This document shows positions 53,044 to 61,065 of a stretch of DNA of 64,000 nucleotides, piece after piece. The translations under genes were made by a program, and so were the position numbers. The stretch comes from Celeribacter halophilus (GTDB lineage Bacteria > Pseudomonadota > Alphaproteobacteria > Rhodobacterales > Rhodobacteraceae): NCBI RefSeq assembly GCF_900114135.1, contig NZ_FORY01000005.1, positions 186,001 through 250,000 on the forward strand, given 5' to 3'. Numbering within the stretch: the first letter of the stretch is position 1; each line of letters opens with the position of its first letter. The notes beneath the pieces were generated by a model. It made no database searches, had not been told where the DNA came from, and saw nothing but the letters and a program-made list of their open reading frames with translations.

Positions 53044-55320
53044 TCATTTTGAAAGTGTTGAGAACAAACTCATAAGATCATTGTCGGAAAACTCCGCATC
53101 AGCGTGACTGCTTCGCCCTCGAGAGCTTGGCTGGTAGTCATCATAGTCTGGCACTTCGATTTCACTGATTTTCTCAAGCACCACGGTTTTCGCAGTTTCG
53201 GCGCTGCGACCGGTATGCCGTGCAATGAATTCCAGCATCTCTACGTGCTCGTTTAGTTCAGTTTCTGAAGAAAGGTCAGAGATTGTTGTTGAAATCTCAT
53301 CAAACTCATAGTCAATCGCGGAGTTGATCGCGTCTTCAATGGGTCCGAGATCAATAGCTTCATCAAGGTACTCGTCTATGGCGTCTTTCACGGCGACCAA
53401 CTCGTCCATCGGAACGCCAGCTTCGATTGCCTTCACTAGAGCGGCTTCAACTGAAATGAGCAGGACCTCTTTGACCTCCACACCAGGATCGACAAAGCCG
53501 GAAATCCTCCAATGAAGTTCTGGTAAGTCTCTAGCATCGCGTGAAGCTTCGATATCAAGAACGTCGCTCGTCAGAACTGAGATTGCAGCATCGAGAAAGC
53601 CACGGTCGTCGGCGTGTTCAAACAGATCAAGCAGAAAAGATCCGCGCTCAGCGATAGAAAGATCATCGAGTTCGCGGAACCAATAATTGTATTGCGCAGA
53701 CTTCACCTTTGAAAAATTGGGGATTTGGTCCAGCTTGCTCGCGAACTCGCAGAATTCTTGCGCCAGCGCTTTCAGCTTGTCGGGATCGGTCCGAAACGTA
53801 TTCTTCAAGTGGTCCCACAGATTTCGAGCCCATTCAGCTCGAACACTAAGTGTCGGGAGCAGGCCCAGAAAGCTTCCATCAGATAAATGCTCTTTTAGAA
53901 AGTCGCGGACTGATGGGTTCACAAACCGTACTTGGTTTCCGGAAATAGTAACAAAACCAGACTCGAGTGATTTAAGAGCTTCTTCGAAGTCCTCTGGCTT
54001 AGACGGCTGTGAATAATGTTCGCAGATCTTATTGTGTATCGCGTTGAAGTTTTCCCGCAGAACCTTGATAGGTTGGCGATACTGATTGCCAAAGTAGAGA
54101 GCCACAAGCAGATTCTGGCAGCGCATACTGAGACTGCGGTATGCCTTTGCCCAGATCAGCGCAGGATTTTCTAGGGTCTTGTAGGCAAATTTGGGATATT
54201 CAGATGGTTCCCATTCCTCAGGAAACTCCGCAGCTATATGCGCAATTAGGCGTGGATTGTAGTTTGGGTGGTCAACGACCTTCTTAAGCCAATCATCCTG
54301 AAGTAGAGCTTCTACATGGTCGCTCTTCAAATCTGAGGCGGCAAGATGGTTGAAAAAGATGCGCGCCTTGATTGAGCGAGTATATTGGCCGACATCCAGT
54401 AAAAATTTTGAAAGCTGGAAGCGGCCCTCATCCATATGGTCTGAAAGCCGTCGTGCCTCCTCAAAAATGTGCGCGCGCGTAGTGAGAATGAAACGAGAGT
54501 TTTTAGAAGCTCTGACGCGTTTAACAAATCTCGCAAGCTGCCCATCTCGTTGAATAAGCGCTTGGCGATCCAGCTCAATCTGACCGAGAAAATCATCAAA
54601 GAAGAAGATGGTTCGCTTTTCCTCATCGAGTTTGGCAAAGCCATCGTCGAGAGATCTTATCGCGCAAAATTGCCAATCGTCGTTAAGATAGTGATAGGTG
54701 AGCATTTTGGCCAGCGTGGTCTTCCCCACCCCTGGCGGGCCAGACACAACGAGGACGCGATTTAGTTCGAGCTTTTCAAAAGCGGCGTCAAAACTTGGGT
54801 TACGAACATAGACTCGCAACTCGTCCAAAATTTCGGCTTTGGTCGCCTCCGTATGGGCCTCAAGACCTGACTGCAGCACCCTCTCCAAGACTGCCGTACT
54901 AGTCATCCAGAGTTTCAAATTTGCCTTTTCGATGTCCGGGTGACGCTTCAGCGCGGCCTCAATGTCTTCCGCACCCCAAATGTCTTCCTGATGTTTGAGG
55001 CGATCACCTAACACATCTGCCAGTTCGTTGCTGCGTGCAGGTGTCAACGATTGAGACGTCAAAAAAATGTAACGACTTGGATTTAGAAGGTCGATCTTCG
55101 GCACTTCATTTTTCAAAGCCAACTTCAGCTGAGAAAACGTTGAATCCAGATAATGCTTACACTGAAGAACGGTCGACCTAGTACCCTTCGAATGCCTGCC
55201 ATCAACACCGCCATCCGCTCCCGCACCAAACGCAGAAAATCGCTGACCGGTCTCAGCTTGCAGGATATCGCGACACAGATCTTCAAAATCCGGAGCTGAC
55301 AGATTTCCAAGCCTATTCAT
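53044..55320 (-). CDS. Mrr-type nuclease fused to STAND NTPase (nSTAND3-like)
   Basis: 758-aa fusion. An N-terminal Mrr-like restriction-endonuclease domain (1-130) has E13 (DFEDLCRDIL), D40 (GADGGVDGR) and Q53-x-K55 (VLQCKHY). The central P-loop has Walker A VSGPPGVGKTT (near 195-205), Walker B TIFFFDDF (near 240) and sensor-like FILTTR, as in STAND NTPases. The C-terminal ~300 residues are helical, acidic and probably the recognition part. Such REase-STAND proteins act as phage sensors that degrade DNA when triggered. Convergent with the OLD gene; low GC. Confidence 0.82.
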   Translation of the reverse strand: MNRLGNLSAPDFEDLCRDILQAETGQRFSAFGAGADGGVDGRHSKGTRSTVLQCKHYLDSTFSQLKLALKNEVPKIDLLNPSRYIFLTSQSLTPARSNELADVLGDRLKHQEDIWGAEDIEAALKRHPDIEKANLKLWMTSTAVLERVLQSGLEAHTEATKAEILDELRVYVRNPSFDAAFEKLELNRVLVVSGPPGVGKTTLAKMLTYHYLNDDWQFCAIRSLDDGFAKLDEEKRTIFFFDDFLGQIELDRQALIQRDGQLARFVKRVRASKNSRFILTTRAHIFEEARRLSDHMDEGRFQLSKFLLDVGQYTRSIKARIFFNHLAASDLKSDHVEALLQDDWLKKVVDHPNYNPRLIAHIAAEFPEEWEPSEYPKFAYKTLENPALIWAKAYRSLSMRCQNLLVALYFGNQYRQPIKVLRENFNAIHNKICEHYSQPSKPEDFEEALKSLESGFVTISGNQVRFVNPSVRDFLKEHLSDGSFLGLLPTLSVRAEWARNLWDHLKNTFRTDPDKLKALAQEFCEFASKLDQIPNFSKVKSAQYNYWFRELDDLSIAERGSFLLDLFEHADDRGFLDAAISVLTSDVLDIEASRDARDLPELHWRISGFVDPGVEVKEVLLISVEAALVKAIEAGVPMDELVAVKDAIDEYLDEAIDLGPIEDAINSAIDYEFDEISTTISDLSSETELNEHVEMLEFIARHTGRSAETAKTVVLEKISEIEVPDYDDYQPSSRGRSSHADAEFSDNDLMSLFSTLSK

Positions 55321-55739
55321 GTCCGTCGCCCACCAAATATTTCAGCAATGGGTTCACTCTACCCAATCCTAAAATGGATAAAAACCACTCTCTAGTCCTC
55401 GCGTGCCGTGTTCGTGCCCGATCCTCTTGATGGCGTTTCGCGAGTGTCGGCTTTTAAAGTAAACGAGGAGAAATAACGCTGTTGCAGCGAAATTCCGCTT
55501 TCCGCCCTCACTTTTGAAAATGCCTGATGCTGTGGCTGCACAGGTCATGTCCGCTTCGGGCTGGGAACGGTCATCCGGTTGGTCGCGCCGAAGCCTACGA
55601 GGTTAAGATCTGCGTGCCGCACCGCCGCAAGTCCGGTTTGAGCCGACTTTGACAATTTTCTGCTTTGCAGCCAAAGTCCACATTGGGATCTGCGGAGTTG
55701 ATCTCGGTCAAAACCAACCAAACGTTCATAGAGTCCTTC
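55321..55739. other. Gene-free joint
   Basis: 419 bp without a supportable gene. Contains degenerate GC-rich fragments of the GCAGCGAA/TTCCGC/GGTCAT family near 55483-55640, matching the style of the other cargo joints. Confidence 0.5.
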
Positions 55740-56585
55740 ATGCCCAAAAACTGCGCGCTTTGTTTACAAGAGCGGGAACTGAAAAACAGTCACATCATGC
55801 CACAGAGCATGTATAGGGCTGCTGGAAGGGCTGGCGAACCATTTGAAAGTGATCTGATCCACGTTGATCACATGCGAGGTACAGCGGTCAGAACCTCGAA
55901 ACAACTCAAACAAAAACTGCTGTGTGAAAGCTGTGAAGACAAGTTTAGCCGGATAGGTGAGGACTACTTTGCTAGAATTTGCTTTCAAGGAGCGGGGACC
56001 TTTGAGCTCAGAGGGGAGCTACACGGACTAACCCCTGACGAAATTTCTTCAGGCAGAAAAATGTGGCTCGAAAGCAGCGCGGAATCTGTCCTGAACACCT
56101 CTGCAATAAAGTACTTTGTTGTCAGTATTCTATGGCGTCATTCGATTTGCTCTCTAAGTGGGCACGCCTCTCACTATAAAGGGATGCTAGGGAAGAAGTA
56201 CGAAGAGCAGTTTAGGCTGTATCTAGTTGAAGAAATGAATTTCCCCGAAAATGTGCAAATACTCTCGTATGTTGACGACAACGCTGAGAGGGCCTCAATG
56301 ATTAGTCATCCAACTTGCGAAAAATGTAGTATTTCTGGTGTTTCAGTCAAGACGCACTCATTTTCCGTCCCTGGCGTTCGGTTCCGGGTGCTTGTTGGTG
56401 GTGGCGTAGAAAGACTTAAGCGTGAAATTAACAGCGACTTAATTTTTTATCAGTGGAGCTCAGCTCAAACGGAATATGCAAAAGATATCGCGACTAAGCT
56501 CTACCGTATTAAGCCAAAAGGTAGGTTCCAAAAAGAGGCGGAACAAATTCTGCCGAAAGCTTCGGGGCTGAAGGATAGCAATTGA
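55740..56585 (+). CDS. HNH-like zinc-finger protein of unknown function
   Basis: 281-aa protein with an N-terminal treble-clef-like unit: CALC at residues 5-8, SHIMPQSMY with a candidate catalytic His near 17-18, and CESCEDKFSRIGE near 62. A second CEKC lies near 198. The arrangement recalls HNH nucleases. The start at 55740 places the first CxxC at the N-terminus; an upstream in-frame ATG at 55665 runs through repeat-like sequence. A lone gene among defence cargo, AT-rich, so a nuclease effector role is plausible but unproven. Confidence 0.6.
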   Translation: MPKNCALCLQERELKNSHIMPQSMYRAAGRAGEPFESDLIHVDHMRGTAVRTSKQLKQKLLCESCEDKFSRIGEDYFARICFQGAGTFELRGELHGLTPDEISSGRKMWLESSAESVLNTSAIKYFVVSILWRHSICSLSGHASHYKGMLGKKYEEQFRLYLVEEMNFPENVQILSYVDDNAERASMISHPTCEKCSISGVSVKTHSFSVPGVRFRVLVGGGVERLKREINSDLIFYQWSSAQTEYAKDIATKLYRIKPKGRFQKEAEQILPKASGLKDSN

Positions 56586-56820
56586 CGCCATACTTGGAAG
56601 AATTTTTCGTCAGTCCCAACTTGCGCCAATATACCAGACATTGGAGCAGCCGCAGCGAAAGTTCACTTTGTCTCGCATTGCCGACATCGAACTGGTCAAA
56701 ATGCTGCGCAACTGTTCCAACGTCCGCTTTGGTGAAGCTGCAGTACAGCGCCTTGAACCTCTGCCAAAGTCCGCAAAGGGCCGTATACGGTGTCCCGTTT
56801 TGAATTTTTGAGCAACACTC

Positions 56821-57705
56821 TTACTGAACCGAGATCGGTCGCAGCATGTCATTGGTGTCAAGTTTGAGTACGCTGCACCAGAGCGGGCTTTTGAATACAT
56901 GACATACGTGATTGCCGGGGCCGTCTTCGCGGCTCTCTATCAGAAACCCTGCCCATTCAAGCGGTCGCAGAACGCATGATGAAAATGCGGCCATCTCACG
57001 CCACCCTGAGGTATGCCAGTCTTGCGGCTCACCATAGAATGTTTTGAATAAGGCTGCCTCGGTCGTGCCATGATCGGCCTCTACGTTAATCACGTTCACC
57101 CAAACGTCCCAATTTCCGAAAGGACGACTATCGAAGCGCGCATAGGATGTGTGATCGATCTGGAGCAAAAAGTACGGGATCAGCTCAGCAAAAAGACGGC
57201 CAGGAGCTTGCGCCAGATCTGCGCCGCGTTTGGTCAACCGAAACTCACCCTTGAAGTGCCGTCCCAAGCGCAACGAAATAAGCAGGAAATGCAAAATTTC
57301 GAGTGGGGGGAATTCGAATTCATTGATCACCTTGTTATAGCGAAACATCTCTTCAGCGCCTTTCCCCGGCCAATCGAAATGCTCGACTGCCCAATGAACG
57401 AAAGTACGCTTGAAGGCCTTGGTTTTGGTCAAGCCGATTGAACCATGTTCCTGTGTATATTGCAGGGTCAAAAGAGCACCCCGAAGCAGCGGAGAAAGTG
57501 CGAGTTCGGGATGGTCATCGGCGACAAGACGAAATTCAATCATGACAGGATGCTGCCACAGGCCGTGCAACATTTCCATAATATCCGCGCTGCTGACGCT
57601 CTGATACACAAAATTGCGGCGCGATGGATGAATGTCCGGTCCCGTGAAGCTGCGCCGCAGCGCTCGACCATCAAGTTGATGGCCGCAATGAGCCGTAAGG
57701 GTCAT
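56821..57705 (-). CDS. Unknown protein translationally coupled to tRNA-proximal TniQ
   Basis: 294-aa protein I do not recognise. Helical, with a winged-helix-like C-terminal half (FKGEFRLTKRGADLAQAPGR, AAFSSCVLRPLEWAGFLIES). Its ATG overlaps the TGA of the second tniQ, so it is made in step with the target selector. It may assist target choice or be unrelated cargo of the right end. Upstream of its stop lies a 235-bp gap to the HNH-like gene containing only repeat fragments. Confidence 0.6.
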   Translation of the reverse strand: MTLTAHCGHQLDGRALRRSFTGPDIHPSRRNFVYQSVSSADIMEMLHGLWQHPVMIEFRLVADDHPELALSPLLRGALLTLQYTQEHGSIGLTKTKAFKRTFVHWAVEHFDWPGKGAEEMFRYNKVINEFEFPPLEILHFLLISLRLGRHFKGEFRLTKRGADLAQAPGRLFAELIPYFLLQIDHTSYARFDSRPFGNWDVWVNVINVEADHGTTEAALFKTFYGEPQDWHTSGWREMAAFSSCVLRPLEWAGFLIESREDGPGNHVCHVFKSPLWCSVLKLDTNDMLRPISVQ

Positions 57706-59261
57706 TTTTCGGTTGTTAGGTCGACATTTACATCCTCGCGCCAGTAGATCCGGCTTAGATCATGGGGCATCGCCAACAGGGTCACATTGGCATTTCTAAG
57801 TTTCATCGAAAATGCGCCTTGTGGGCGCTGCGTGATCTCGGCGAGCTCACCCAAGGAAATGAAGCTCTTCTGAAATTGCGCCAGACTATCAGCGGTAACA
57901 ACTGTCGCCCCTCGGCGGTAGAGTTCTGAGGCATCCCCCCCGCACAGCATCCCATGCTGGATCAAATACCCTACTGTTTTGACTGTCACTTTTAACTGCC
58001 GGGCGGCGTCACCGACAGAGAGGCTGCTCTGTCCCGACACCCTGACGTTATCAGCACCATACGCGCTAGTTTTAGCTTTCTCATGCGAACTTTGCCCGGC
58101 CCGAAAGAACTTCTTCTCGCGCTCGTAGGCGTCAAGCATTTTCTGGGTTACAAAGTTCAGCGGTACGATACCGCCACCAGCATCACGCGTTGCGAGACCT
58201 CGATAAAGCAGATCCTCCGCATTGCGCTTGGCGAACCCCTTCAGCGAGAGTGATTTCTGTGGGTTCGACGAAGCTATTCCCTCCGAAGGCACGCCAAGAA
58301 CCAGGACTCCTTTCCTGACGGAAAAGTTATCGAAAACGTGTCGCCGCACGACGTCACGCAGAGGCTCGAACTCATCGCCGAGACTCCGGCCCCTCAACCA
58401 CGCCATCCATGGGCCAAAGAGGCGACCGAAGAACCTCCCGTCCACTCCGTCCACACGAGCCATCACAGATAAGCAGTCGGAAAGAGAGTCAGGACCGTCT
58501 TTCAGTATCTCGTAACCCAAAGCGCCATAGTTCATCCAGTCTGGCTCACTGTGCCCCGCTAACGCGGCATCTGGTCCCTTTGCGATACGCAGCCCCAGCA
58601 CTTCACATGCGCGTGACGCAACGTTGAGCTCGAGACGGTCGATCCATCTGTCGCCCCGCCCGCTCAGGATGCGGTTCGCAAGATACGCCTCGAAAGGGCT
58701 AGAGGGCGCCTGGACCACCGGCTGATCCATGATCCAACCGTAGTGTTTTTGCAGCTGCGCTGCGAAGTCTCTGGCGTCCTTATTGAACCTCTCAGACGGA
58801 AGGCATTCGAGCATGCTGCCGTGTTCCGGGCAGCTCCTGATTGATGAAAATTTCCACTGAAGGCGGCGCGGCACACGCCACGGCTCCGCGACTGACGGCA
58901 TCTCGGACCGTATACACTCCGGGCAGACGCGAATGCGCGTGCGCTGAAAGCTCTGGAGAGAGGCAAATTCTTCTCTCAGACGGAAGTGGCCCTTACCGAG
59001 GTGGCGGATAGATACCCGCACCAATGCGCCCACGTCACACCCTGCAAGTTGCGCCAATTGCTCTATGGCCACCTTCTCGCCACGAAAGAGCGGGTCGATC
59101 GGAAAGGCAATATCGCCGCAGAACCTCTGCATCGAAATAGCGCCGTTCCTGGCCGCAAGTCGTGACAGCAAGGAAGTAGCAGGCTCGCACGCAGCATGTG
59201 CCACCGTCAGCGGCAACTGCGGGAAGTTCGTTCCGGGAGTGGCAGGTAGGCTTTTGACCAA
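57702..59261 (-). CDS. Second TniQ protein, TnsD-like tRNA-Arg target selector
   Basis: 519-aa TniQ/TnsD family protein. The N-terminal TniQ domain has zinc motif CPECIRSE ... CPEHGSM at about 115-155. Shared with TniQ1: FEAYLANRI, WIDRLELNVASRACEVLG and DGPDSLSDCLSVM. C-terminal helix-turn-helix segments (GDAARQLKVTVKTVGYLIQH) are suited to sequence-specific DNA binding. It starts at TTG 59261, 145 bp from the transposon end that abuts tRNA-Arg. By analogy to TnsD of Tn7, located next to its attachment site, it likely directs insertion to this tRNA gene (inference). Confidence 0.83.
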   Translation of the reverse strand: MVKSLPATPGTNFPQLPLTVAHAACEPATSLLSRLAARNGAISMQRFCGDIAFPIDPLFRGEKVAIEQLAQLAGCDVGALVRVSIRHLGKGHFRLREEFASLQSFQRTRIRVCPECIRSEMPSVAEPWRVPRRLQWKFSSIRSCPEHGSMLECLPSERFNKDARDFAAQLQKHYGWIMDQPVVQAPSSPFEAYLANRILSGRGDRWIDRLELNVASRACEVLGLRIAKGPDAALAGHSEPDWMNYGALGYEILKDGPDSLSDCLSVMARVDGVDGRFFGRLFGPWMAWLRGRSLGDEFEPLRDVVRRHVFDNFSVRKGVLVLGVPSEGIASSNPQKSLSLKGFAKRNAEDLLYRGLATRDAGGGIVPLNFVTQKMLDAYEREKKFFRAGQSSHEKAKTSAYGADNVRVSGQSSLSVGDAARQLKVTVKTVGYLIQHGMLCGGDASELYRRGATVVTADSLAQFQKSFISLGELAEITQRPQGAFSMKLRNANVTLLAMPHDLSRIYWREDVNVDLTTEK

Positions 59262-59338
59262 GCGAGGCTTCCGAGATCAGACAAAGGCAAGATGTACTTG
59301 ATCTTACGATCACCCGCTCAACTGAGCAACGATACTAT

Positions 59339-59406
59339 GATTTCAGGAATTCCGCCAACTGGGTCAGTTATCTGTCACAAAAGTCGGTTTTGCTTGGCAT
59401 CTGACA
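59339..59406 (-). repeat. Transposon right end
   Basis: Read inward on the minus strand: TGTCAGATGCCAAGCAAAAC then CGACTT (59406-59381), matching the left terminal site in 17 or more positions. A more degenerate copy (GGCGGAATTCCTGA) lies at 59343-59356. It also contains the promoter of the second tniQ. Confidence 0.85.
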
Positions 59407-59411
59407 AAAAG
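59407..59411. repeat. Target-site duplication, right copy
   Basis: AAAAG directly outside the right end, identical to 32906-32910. Four A residues then separate it from the CCA end of tRNA-Arg. Confidence 0.85.
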
Positions 59412-59415
59412 AAAA

Positions 59416-59492
59416 TGGTGCACCCGAGAGGATTCGAACCTCTGACCCCCTGATTCGTAGTCAGGTACTCTATCCAGCTGAGCTACGGGTGC
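59416..59492 (-). tRNA. tRNA-Arg (anticodon ACG)
   Basis: 77-nt gene on the minus strand with a full cloverleaf: acceptor GCACCCG/CGGGTGC, discriminator A and encoded CCA; D-arm with AGCTCAGCTGGATAGAG; anticodon loop CTACGAA giving ACG; T-arm GGTTCGAATCC. It lies immediately beside the transposon right end, its 3' end facing the element, and is the probable attachment site. Confidence 0.97.
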
Positions 59493-59583
59493 ACTGTGTG
59501 GGCGGAAATACATATAAGCTCGGAGGGGCGCAAGAGGCATTTGACATAAAAAGTAAAAAAATGTCACGCGGCAGCCTGATGCC

Positions 59584-61032
59584 TCAAATTGCAGCCTGCG
59601 GATCGCTCTCTTTTGTCGAAGCTTCACCTGCGCCCTGATGGGAAAACCCTTTCGGCAGATGGATGGCAAAGGCGGTGCCCTGTTCGTCGGAGCGTTCCAG
59701 CACAAGCCGCCCGCCATGTCCTTTCGACAGTTCGGCTGAGATCGCAAGGCCAAGGCCAAACCCGCCCTTGCGTGTGCCGCCCTGAAACGGCTGGAACAGG
59801 TATTCGCGGGCTTTGGGCGGCAGGCCCGGCCCCGTGTCGGTCACGGAGATCACCCATTCGTCCTCGTCTTCGCGTCCGGCCACAGAAATCTCGCCGGGCT
59901 TGCCCGTAGCCATGATCGCCTGACGGGCATTGCGCACCAGATTGGAGAGCACGCGGTGCATTTGTTCAGGATCGGCGCGCACCACCATGGTGGCGGGGAT
60001 GTCTTCGGAAAAGGACAGGTCGAAGTCGCCGATGGAGAGACGCTCGCCCTCGATGACCTCGCTCACCAATTCGGCCAGCCGCACGCCGGTAAGCGTTGGC
60101 GCGGGTTCCTCGGCCTTGCCAAAGGCCAGCGTCGTCTCGCAGAGGTTCACGGCCCGCTGGATCGAGTTCACCAGTTTCGGCGCGGATCGCGTCACGGCGG
60201 GGTCGTCGGACATTTCCAGACGGTCGGTAAACAATTGCGCTGTGGTCAGGATGTTGCGCAGATCATGCGAGACCTTGGCCACCGCACCGCCCAGTTGCGC
60301 CAGCCGCTCCTTTTGCCGAAGGGAGGCGGTGAGCTCGGTTTCCATGGCCTGCAGCGCGATCTCCGCCTCGCGCAGTTCCGGCACTTTTGCGGAAGGTTCA
60401 ATGATGCGGCGCGCGTCTTCTGGCGCTTGGGTATAAGAAGTCATCGCGCCGACCACCCGCTTGATCGGACGCACCAGAAGGGCACGCACAGCGAGAAACA
60501 GGAAAAACGCGGTGATGAAAGAGATCACTGCCGACAACAGCAGGATGCGAAAACCGTAATCGAGCATCGCCACACGCAAAGGCGCCGTTGGCAGCGTGAC
60601 CTCGATCAACAGCCCCGCCTGTTTGACCGGATCACCGATTACACGTATGACGCGTTCTTCAGGATCGAACAGCGTCACCATCGCGTCACGAATCAATTCG
60701 AACCCCGTGGCCTCGCGCAAATCATAGGTGGCGTGAATCTGGTCAGGGATCGGGGAGGACAAAACAAGCTGGCGAATCTCGTTGCGCCGCAAGACCACGT
60801 TATAAACGCCTGCGTTTTCCAGAAGTTCGTCTTCGAGGTCCATGTCGAGGCTGTCATTGGCCAGAAGCGCAAGCGAAGCGATCTGCGCACGCTCCAGCCG
60901 AGACAGTAGAAAATCCTCACGAAACCGTGCGACAGAGGGCATAAAAATCATGATTTCTGCGGCCATCACGAAGATGACCGTCAGAATCAGGAAGCGCCCA
61001 GACAGGGTATTGATGAAACGCGATAACGACAT
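59584..61032 (-). CDS. Sensor histidine kinase without adjacent regulator
   Basis: 482-aa membrane kinase. TM1 is at about 12-32 (FLILTVIFVMAAEIMIFM), then a periplasmic region of about 125 residues, TM2 near 160-185 and a HAMP-like linker. H-box KVSHDLRNIL with His256, N-box LSNLVRNARQAI, G-boxes VTDTGPGLPPKAREYLF and GGFGLGLAIS. GAGGAACC precedes the ATG. Lies 33 bp after the flavoprotein gene and seems to be the third gene of the TVP38 operon; no response regulator is in the window. Confidence 0.87.
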   Translation of the reverse strand: MSLSRFINTLSGRFLILTVIFVMAAEIMIFMPSVARFREDFLLSRLERAQIASLALLANDSLDMDLEDELLENAGVYNVVLRRNEIRQLVLSSPIPDQIHATYDLREATGFELIRDAMVTLFDPEERVIRVIGDPVKQAGLLIEVTLPTAPLRVAMLDYGFRILLLSAVISFITAFFLFLAVRALLVRPIKRVVGAMTSYTQAPEDARRIIEPSAKVPELREAEIALQAMETELTASLRQKERLAQLGGAVAKVSHDLRNILTTAQLFTDRLEMSDDPAVTRSAPKLVNSIQRAVNLCETTLAFGKAEEPAPTLTGVRLAELVSEVIEGERLSIGDFDLSFSEDIPATMVVRADPEQMHRVLSNLVRNARQAIMATGKPGEISVAGREDEDEWVISVTDTGPGLPPKAREYLFQPFQGGTRKGGFGLGLAISAELSKGHGGRLVLERSDEQGTAFAIHLPKGFSHQGAGEASTKESDPQAAI

Positions 61033-61065
61033 GGTTCCTCTTCGCCGCTGGGGAAGACCTTTGAC

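Larger units (their letters stand above)
32911..59406. mobile_element. Tn7-like transposon, 26.5 kb, inserted at tRNA-Arg(ACG)
   Basis: Both ends begin TGTC and share the extended match TGTC(A/G)(A/G)ATGCC(A/G)(A/C)GCA, then CCGACT, in inverted orientation, and are flanked by the 5-bp duplication AAAAG. Inside are tnsA, tnsB, tnsC, a tniQ in the core operon, and a second tniQ next to the tRNA end. Cargo: retron RT, copper resistance, nuclease/ATPase defence-type genes. No CRISPR repeats or cas genes. The end next to tRNA-Arg corresponds to the attachment-site-proximal (right) end of Tn7. Intact ends and duplications suggest a fairly recent insertion. Confidence 0.93.

Noticed and set aside
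59035-59313. ORF upstream of and overlapping the second tniQ in another frame
   Set aside because: It overlaps tniQ coding sequence almost entirely and shows no recognisable protein features.
32911-59406. CRISPR-associated (CAST) nature of the Tn7-like element
   Set aside because: No direct-repeat array and no cas gene can be seen between the ends; target choice must come from the TniQ proteins or other factors.
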